Source of the DNA: Paragorgia papillata
Taxonomy: Eukaryota; Cnidaria; Anthozoa; Scleralcyonacea; Coralliidae
Length of the DNA: 64,000 bases
Direction of reading: 5' to 3'
NCBI GenBank assembly: GCA_035771165.1
Contig: JAWNZC010000348.1
Location: 5,506,501-5,570,500 of the forward strand
Shown piece after piece: positions 57,393 through 64,000 of this stretch. The position numbers were made by a program, and so were the translations under genes. A model generated the notes under the pieces. It did no database searches and was not told the DNA's origin. It saw nothing but the letters and a program-made list of their open reading frames with translations. Every line of letters starts with the position of its first letter. Within the stretch, counting starts at the first letter, position 1.

Positions 57393-57714
57393 GGTTTCCT
57401 CACCGAAATAGCGCTGTACTTCATCTAGCGTATGTGATATAGCCCTTAGTATAATTTTAAACCGGGCAACTGCAAAACAACTCTGAAATATTATGTTAAT
57501 GTTAAAACATATTACTTTAATGTTAAAACCGTTCAAAATATTACCCGAATTTACCCGAAATTTCTTTCAAAAAGTGCCCGAAATTTTCATTTTTAAAACG
57601 TTTGGGGGTACGCCTATGTGGACATCCCAACTTATTATATAGCATGCTATCGGATATGAGCTTTTGCGTAATCTGATTGGTTCCCTACTACTAGGCTATC
57701 AGCTCATATCCTAC

Positions 57715-58063
57715 TACACACGTAAAAATCTCACAGCTTGTCAACTGGATGTGTTCGCAACAGGTCCGTAGCAAGGCTGTTAACAGGTTGTAACAATGCT
57801 GTTCATTCAAGAAGCTGCTACAACCTTGTTAGCATCAACCTGTTAACAACTTGTTGAGTGCAGAGCGGTAACAGGTTGTTGGAACAACTTGTCATCAGCC
57901 TGTTGGAGTCATCAGCCTTGTTACAAGTTGTCAACAGCCTGCTACAGACATGTTAACAAGACTGGGACAGCCAGTGCGAACACATGACGGTGACAGCCTG
58001 TTGAACAGCCTTGTAACAACTTGCTTGCAGGTCTGTAACAGCTTGCGCGTTTTTACGTGTGTA
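57715..58063. mobile_element. 349-bp TIR element (TACACACGTAAAAA), copy 2
   Basis: Same termini and interior as 53330-53675, flanked by CTAC and GTAG, compatible with a TA-type target. Confidence 0.85.
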
Positions 58064-58545
58064 GTAGAGGAAAAACAAGATGGCGGCATGTTTTTTTAAA
58101 CTGCTGAAAAGAGTTGAAATTGACGGATTTTTATACAGAAAAACATCAACACCCTCAAACCAATGTATAAAAAAACAACATTGTGTAAAAATACATTAAC
58201 AAATACACAATTTAGCATGTCAAATGGTAAAATTCACCTAAAAATTACGTCTTTTTACTTCAAAAACACGACTAAATTAGCGGGTTGATATTAATTTGTT
58301 GCCAAACAAAGAAACTTACGGTTAAAATCAAGCTTATAGCACACATTTCGTAGGAGATTTTTTTCCTCTCGAGCAACATTTATGCAACATTTCACTGAAG
58401 CTGTTTGCCGAACAGCTCAGCGAGAAACTCTATGTGAATGCATCATTACGCATGGCGGAAGTATTAGTTGCCTATGCCGGAAGTTTGTCGTTTGAAAAAT
58501 TTCACTGTAATTTTGTCTCTTGTACAGTGCTTGGCTATATAATAA

Positions 58546-58652
58546 AACAGTTATACCATTCGCTCTCGTCGTATACGAACTAATAGCCAACTCGGCGAAG
58601 CGCCTTGTTGGCTATGAGCTCATATACGACTCGAGCTCATGGTATAACTGTT
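58546..58652. repeat. Hairpin with AACAGTTATACCAT arms
   Basis: AACAGTTATACCAT at left and ATGGTATAACTGTT at right; an inner pair ATAGCCAAC/GTTGGCTAT extends the stem. Confidence 0.75.
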
Positions 58653-58707
58653 AAATATCCCCCAAGCTATTGACACCTTTAGCGAAAACACGATCTTATC
58701 ATGTTCC

Positions 58708-58884
58708 TAAAGGCCAGTTTCCACTCAGGAAAATTTTCCTCAGGACAGGAACGGACAGGAAAGTTTTCTTTGTCTTGTATAGTTGTGAGCTCTCGGTCGG
58801 AACTAATGACTTTAACACAAAGGAAACTTTCCTGTCCGTTCCAGTCCTGCGGAAGATTTTCCTGAGTGGAAACTATAGCCTTAA
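58708..58884. mobile_element. MITE-like element, full copy (GGAACGGACAGGAAAG family)
   Basis: TAAAGGCCAGTTTCCACTCAGG and CCTGAGTGGAAACTATAGCCTTA are inverted ends; inner GGAACGGACAGGAAAGTTT and AAACTTTCCTGTCCGTTCC continue the stem. Confidence 0.85.
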
Positions 58885-58919
58885 GTTAATGCTGGCGAAT
58901 TACGTGTTATTTATCTATC

Positions 58920-60058
58920 GGAACGACATCTATCTGGTGTTTCTTACTGAAACATAGAGTCGATAGCAGACAGCGTTATGAATATTCCAGGTTACACAAT
59001 TTTTCGCAGAGACAGAGTCGTTAATAACCATGGTGGGGTGTGTGTCTATCTCAAAAATTACAATATTAAATATAAGTTCCTTGAAGAATTAAGTTGTTGC
59101 CAAGACCACGAAATCCTTTGGGTAATTTAAGGCCTAATTGTCTTCCACGGGGCTTTTCTTCGGCTCTAATAGTCGCCGCCGTATACCATCCTCCAGGAGC
59201 TGATGAAGCCTCTATTCGTGACCATTTGTTTCGATCCATCACCATTGCTGAGTCACTTTATCAGAACTGTGGTCTGATTGTGCCGGCAGGTGATTTTAAC
59301 CGTCTAAACGTCAAACGGGTTCAGAAACATTTCCACCTTAAACAAATTGTAAAAGTACCGACTCATATATGCATGATTACTACGACACAGCCCAAGCCCT
59401 ATCACCCTTTGGTCTATCTGATCATAATGTGATTCTTGCGTCACCCAAGACAAGAGTCCAAAACTATAACACCAAAAAGATCATTTAGAGGCGTGATCGA
59501 CGGCCAAGCTGCGAAGCCGCGATGGGAAGATATCAGTTAAGTTCGTTAAACTGGCCCTTGCTTTTTGCTTCCTCAGAGAACAGCGAAGACCTATTAAATA
59601 TTTTTCAGAAATTGATCCATGTCGGTCTCGATTTATTAATGCCTCATGAGAAATATCCAAGTGAATACCACTGATGCGCCTTGGATAACCCAGAAATTAA
59701 ATATCTTATTCAAAAAAGACAGCACGCATTTGCTAGGAGCGGAATGAACTCAGTAGTCTTTAAGTTCTATAGAAATGCTGTTAACCGTGAGAGGAAAGTT
59801 TGCAAGTCTCGTTATTATCAATCTAGACTAAGTACAACAAATAAAAAGAGAGAAACCGAAAGTATGGTGGAAAGAAGTAAATTAAGCGGTTAACTGGTTT
59901 GCAGTCTCGATCCTGAGACCTACTTGATCAGATTAACGTTGAAGAGATCGAAAACTTGACTATGCTGGGGAAAGCAAACGCGATTAACAACGCATTTCTT
60001 GAGCCCCTAGAAGGATATCGTCTTCATACTCCGCCAGCCAAACTTGCCCTGGAAGAAA
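58920..60058 (+). pseudogene. Degraded LINE: endonuclease and linker
   Basis: Plus-strand frames give FRRDRVVNNHGGVCVYLKN, then SSALIVAAVYHPPGADEAS and GDFNRL, then SDHNVILASP, the order of motifs in an apurinic-type endonuclease of CR1/L2-like LINEs. Many stops and shifts follow (also KRQHAFARSG near 59710). The ORF resumes at 60437 after a SINE. Confidence 0.7.
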
Positions 60059-60436
60059 CGGTGGCGTGTGCTGTTAGGGCGCTGCCTCTCACCAAAAAGT
60101 TAAGCCCGGTTTGACGGGGTTAGTACTTGGATGGGTGACCGTCTGGGAATAACCCGGTTCTCGAGCTTGGAACACTCATGTGAGTAGAGTTTAGTTGGTC
60201 TTTCCTGTGCTTCGAGGGTTTTTCGCCGGGTTCTCCGGTTTTCCTCCCTCCATAAAATCAACACCTAGGTCTGTGATTCGTGGTCTGACATGCATGTGTC
60301 ATAAATGTGTCGTAGGGCGGCTCGGCTTCGAGCGCCTTTAGCCTTCGACTCTGCCACTTGAAATTTAGTAATGTAAATTGCTCTTGAAAAGCCCCTTGTG
60401 GGAAGAAGTAATTAAAATCTGTATTCTGTATTCTGT
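60059..60436 (+). mobile_element. 5S rRNA-derived SINE, copy 1
   Basis: The head (60061-60165) retains the 5S internal control region: AAGTTAAGCCCGG, GGTTAGTACTTGGATGGG and TGACCGTCTGGGAATA, as in SINE3-type elements transcribed by RNA polymerase III. A body with GTTCTCCGGTTTTCCTCCCT and an ATTCTGT tail follows. AAGAAA flanks both ends (60053-60058 and 60437-60442), a likely target duplication within the LINE. Confidence 0.8.
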
Positions 60437-60839
60437 AAGAAAATTAATCCTGAGTTCCTACAGGTGACTGCAGAGAGAGTTCTAAATCTATTGTTAAAAC
60501 TCAGTCCGTCAAAGGCTTCTGGTCCCGATGGGATACCTAACTGGTTACTACGACTTTATGCAGATTGTCTTGCCTTCCCAATTAGCAAGATTATGAATGC
60601 CTCATGCATTCAGTGAACAACTTTTACCTTGTTCATGGAAATTCGCCGAGATAACCCATCGCCCAAAGAAGAAGATTGTCGAAAACCTAAGTAAAGACCT
60701 CAGACCGATTTCGCTGACACTTTGTATCTCAAAAGTTGCTGACGTATTTGTAGTATGTGATTATGTTAAGCCCGCGTGTTTGAAAATCATAGATCTTCAT
60801 CAGTATGGCGCGCTTCCTAAGTCCTGCACCACCTTTGCC
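60437..60839 (+). pseudogene. Degraded LINE: reverse transcriptase start
   Basis: Reads TAERVLNLLLKLSPSKASGP then DGIPNWLLRLYADCLA, the entry of LINE RT, followed by stops and frameshifts. It is interrupted at 60840 by a hairpin element. Confidence 0.65.
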
Positions 60840-60980
60840 TTAAGCCGGTTTTCCACTAGGCGATTTTTTTCGCGCGAAGCGACTTTCTTTTGTTCGAATT
60901 CAATAGATTTCTGATTAGTTCCAGCTCAGAGCTCATGAGACAAAAGAAAAAGTCGCTTCGCGTAGTGGAAAACCGACTTT
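60840..60980. mobile_element. MITE-like hairpin, GCCGGTTTTCCACTAGGCGA type
   Basis: AAGCCGGTTTTCCACTAGGC and GCGTAGTGGAAAACCGACTT form the ends; inner GAAGCGACTTTCTTTTGT and CAAAAGAAAAAGTCGCTTC continue the stem. Confidence 0.85.
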
Positions 60981-61005
60981 ACTGAGATGATTCACAGGTA
61001 GCACA

Positions 61006-61410
61006 GGTGGCGTGTGCTGTTAGCGCGCTGCCTCTCACCAATAGTTAAGCCCGGTCGGACGGGGTTAGTACTTGGATGGGTGACCGTCTGGGAATAACCT
61101 CGTTCTCGAGCTTGGACCATGTGAGTAGAGTTTAGTTGATCTCTCCTGTGCTTCGAGGGTTTTTCGCCGAGTTCTCCGGTTTTCCTCCCTCCGTAAAATC
61201 AACACCTAGGTCTTAGTTGAGATCCGTGGTCTGAACTGTGTTGTTGGCGGCAGCATAAAGCGCCTTTGATATGCCTCAACACCAACACGGCCACGGTGAA
61301 AATTTCTAAATTGCCTGATAAGCCACCCATAACATTGTAATGCGCATTTGATCATATCCACATGTTAATTTGCGCAATAGAAATATTAAATCATTATCAA
61401 TCAATCATTA
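61006..61410 (+). mobile_element. 5S rRNA-derived SINE, copy 2
   Basis: Same 5S-like head (61043-61098) and body as copy 1 with about 10 percent difference and a different tail (AATCATTATCAATCAATCATT). The right end is approximate. Confidence 0.75.
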
Positions 61411-61645
61411 TGATTCATATGATTGGTCGCTCGGAACTGACGGCAATGGCGCCACCGTCATAATGTCTTCATGATGTTACTAATAGTTATTTTGTAGTTA
61501 GGTTTAGATTTATTCTTATACTACTTTACTTATACTCATACTTATACGTGTTTCGTTTTATAAGGTATTTATATATATATATATATATATTTGTAAATAC
61601 GCAATTCAGCCTTTGGGCTGCATATGTATTTTACCATTAAACCAG

Positions 61646-61677
<32 letters not shown>

Positions 61678-63426
61678 ATTAATCCCAAGCAGTGCTTCCA
61701 CTTCAAAGGAAACTTTTTTTTCTAAAAGGAGATTTTGCACCTGGGAAGGAAATTTGGAAGGAAATAAAGCTTGGGAGGAAATTGAGTGGAAATTTGATTG
61801 CAAAGAAAGAAATTAGAGGGAAATTGGCGATTTATTAATATTAGTGATAAATACACACGCTTTCTCTACACTATACGGTTTATAGTTATTACATTTAGTA
61901 AATTATAGCTACGTCACAGCCTGTGTGAAATTTAAAACAATACAGCTACTTAGCGCCGCATGACGGCCTGTTCACACAATGCGTGAAGGGGGTCTAAGTA
62001 AATTAGCAAGGGCGTAGTGTGTGCATATTGTTCCGTCCCTATAGAGCCAGTAAAAGCCTAGCTTCACTCATTGGTCCAGTATAGTGTTATATACTACAGT
62101 GTTATAACTATATAGGATTATTATATGCGTTCTTACATGCTTCTAAACTCGTCCCCAGCTGTTTGCTTCTCACAATTTGTCATATACAGAAAATGCGTAT
62201 TGCTCCTAAAATTTTCCCGGTCCAACATGTATTTCCCTTTTTCTCAGTCTCCCCTTGACAAGTCAAATTGTCTGACGTTAGAGTAAAAAGATAAAAGTTG
62301 TTCCACAACAACAATGCGAATGAAAGAGGTATAATTAAGGCTATAGACAAGGATTTGATGCTTTCTGGGCTAATATTAAGACCTTTCATAATGTTCTCTA
62401 ATAAGGCTACGTACATGGTAATGGACGAATCATCGAGACCGGTCTCGAATCTATTTCGCCGTGTAAACAAGCGAAACCGAACTAATTCGAGAACAGTTCC
62501 GAATTCGTCCGGTACCGTGTAAATGGGATCCAAAAATTTTTTATACAAATTTTTGCATTCTGTGACGTCACTAGAACAAATTTTGAGAAATTGTAAAGAC
62601 TACAAGCATGCATGTCTGTTCCCGGACGATCTGATCGAGCGCCAGTCAGGTTGTGTCTAGTTTATGTTCTTATCACGAGAACAAAGAAATTCTATACTAA
62701 TTTTAATAAAAGTCTGGAAGAAAACATGCAAGGAAATTTCGGAAAGGAAATTTAGTTAAAAAACACAATTATGTGGGACCAGAAAGAGAAATGTTATTTT
62801 GATTTATAGAAGCACTGCTCCCAATACATGGCCCAATAATATATCCAGAATTGGTCATGATGCAGGAACGTATCTTTAATTTCCCGAACATCCAGGGGTG
62901 TCAGAAGCAGCCACAAAGTATAGTCAGCATAACTATAAATGCACGATAATTAAAAAGGTATAATAACACATGAGATTGTAGAAAAATAGGGTGCTGCGTA
63001 TCAGGCAGTGTTTTCGATAGAGCAAAATGATACGCTGATAAACAGCCGAAATTTTTAGCAACGAAATATTGGTGTTTTGAGCGGAACCTTTTAGTATTTC
63101 GTTGCCAAAAATCTCGGCACGTTTAGCACATTTGCTATATAATACACGAGCCAAGATGGACCGCTTAACCGGGCTGGCTTGTTTGATTAGAATTGCAACC
63201 AAAGCCAAGAAGAATTGGTTTAGTTTCAACACCTTGTTGATGCTGTGAGTACTCTGGTCTCTGTATAAATATAATAAATTAATCAATCAAATCAAATAAG
63301 TCATAACGTTGATTCAAAGCTTTCTTGCCGGTCCGAGACGATAATTTCGTGACACTATAGTTAGCCCACTCAGTTTATAGTTGAACAAACCTGCCCACAT
63401 AGTTTGGCCACCAGCCCAGCTCATTA
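61411..63426. other. Non-coding, repeat remnants
   Basis: Contains (AT)n at about 61569-61590 and (TATC)n at about 61648-61677. At 62400-62525 lies a fragment with GAATTCGTCCGGTACCGTGT related to 51770-52090. The 117-122 codon minus frames show no domain. Confidence 0.4.
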
Positions 63427-63546
63427 AGACCCCGTTTACACTAGAGCAAAACTGATCCGGATTCACATTGTCTTTTATTCCGCCCATGCATGAGGATGAA
63501 AAACAATGTGAATCCGGATACTTTTGCTCTAGTGTAAACGGGGCCT
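63427..63546. mobile_element. MITE-like hairpin, CCCCGTTTACACTAGAGCAAAA termini
   Basis: CCCCGTTTACACTAGAGCAA and TTGCTCTAGTGTAAACGGGG are perfect ends; ATCCGGATTCACATTGT and ACAATGTGAATCCGGAT extend the stem. Confidence 0.9.
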
Positions 63547-63551
63547 TTATA

Positions 63552-63852
63552 AATCATAGTCAATCGAGATATGGTCTGGAAACTCGGCAAACTTCAAAGC
63601 GCCTATAATCAGCTGGGATTTTATGTTGACCGTACCTTACACCGTGCACATCCTTTATATTAGGTTTATTAATATTTAAATAGCACGGTTGAGTGATTGA
63701 ACTGAAACGTTGCTATTGGACAATTCGTTCATTATACTAAAATACAATGTGTTCAGTGACCGTGCACCGTGCACAAAAATGCATAAAGGCGAACAAAAAG
63801 ATAGACCAAAGACTTTAGCTGGGTTTCCAGACCATATCTCGATTGACTATGC
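63552..63852. mobile_element. TIR element, ATAGTCAATCGAGATATGG termini
   Basis: CATAGTCAATCGAGATATGG and CCATATCTCGATTGACTATG are perfect inverted ends. CTGGAAACTCGG near the left end links it to 48832-49012. Confidence 0.8.
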
Positions 63853-64000
63853 TTATAGATATAGCCTTATTAATCGAGTTAGATATACATATTTATGAAA
63901 AGACAATTGGGATTTTTGACAAAGTAATAAATGGCAAAGCAAGTTTTATAAATTACTTTTATAAAGTAAGTCTTATGGGGCAAACAAAGAGTGGAGGCAA

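Noticed and set aside
56813..57536. 95-203 codon frames rich in TALLYYC
   Set aside because: They are products of the AGTAC/AGTGC satellite.
60061..60165. Functional 5S rRNA gene
   Set aside because: Only the internal control region is well kept; the ends diverge and a SINE body with target duplications follows.

Overview
The window looks like metazoan nuclear DNA, most likely from a cnidarian or a similarly early-branching marine invertebrate. The base composition is AT-rich, genes are split by introns with GT..AG borders, and most of the window is mobile or simple repeat DNA. The species cannot be fixed from sequence alone. No prokaryotic operons, CRISPR arrays or canonical rRNA genes were seen.

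Three host genes are supported. (1) 4795-5259, minus: the first two coding exons of a centrosomal scaffold whose N-terminus resembles AKAP9/pericentrin; the rest probably lies to the left or beyond the window. (2) 26429-32636, plus: a two-exon gene for a 1,748-residue protein with a HEPN-like N-terminal domain, a hydrophobic segment, a STAND/TANC-like P-loop NTPase and many ankyrin repeats. This is the best candidate for a poorly described, possibly innate-immune, sensor. (3) 36094-56454, minus: a complete 17-exon orthologue of FYCO1 (RUN, long coiled coil, FYVE, LC3-interacting motif, GOLD). I assembled it exon by exon; every splice phase agrees and the sum is exactly 1,290 codons.

The left half is a retroelement graveyard. 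At 10664-16534 lies a tyrosine-recombinase (DIRS/Ngaro-type) retrotransposon array with split direct repeats, inserted in the 3' tail of a LINE. It carries gag and RT-RNase H but only a stump of the recombinase. At about 16962-25022 is a decayed Ty3/gypsy element, broken by a terminal-inverted-repeat DNA transposon (19240-22893, 9-bp target duplication). That transposon in turn holds a younger, internally deleted gypsy element (20101-22240, 5-bp target duplication).

The right end (58.9-61.4 kb) has a degraded LINE broken by a 5S-rRNA-derived SINE and a small hairpin element, followed by a second SINE copy. Small inverted-repeat (MITE-like) elements are scattered everywhere, including in FYCO1 introns next to splice sites. 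Large satellites sit in FYCO1 introns (GGAA/GGGA, 0.7 kb; a 17-bp unit, 0.6 kb) and just upstream of its start (AGTAC/AGTGC, 0.5 kb).
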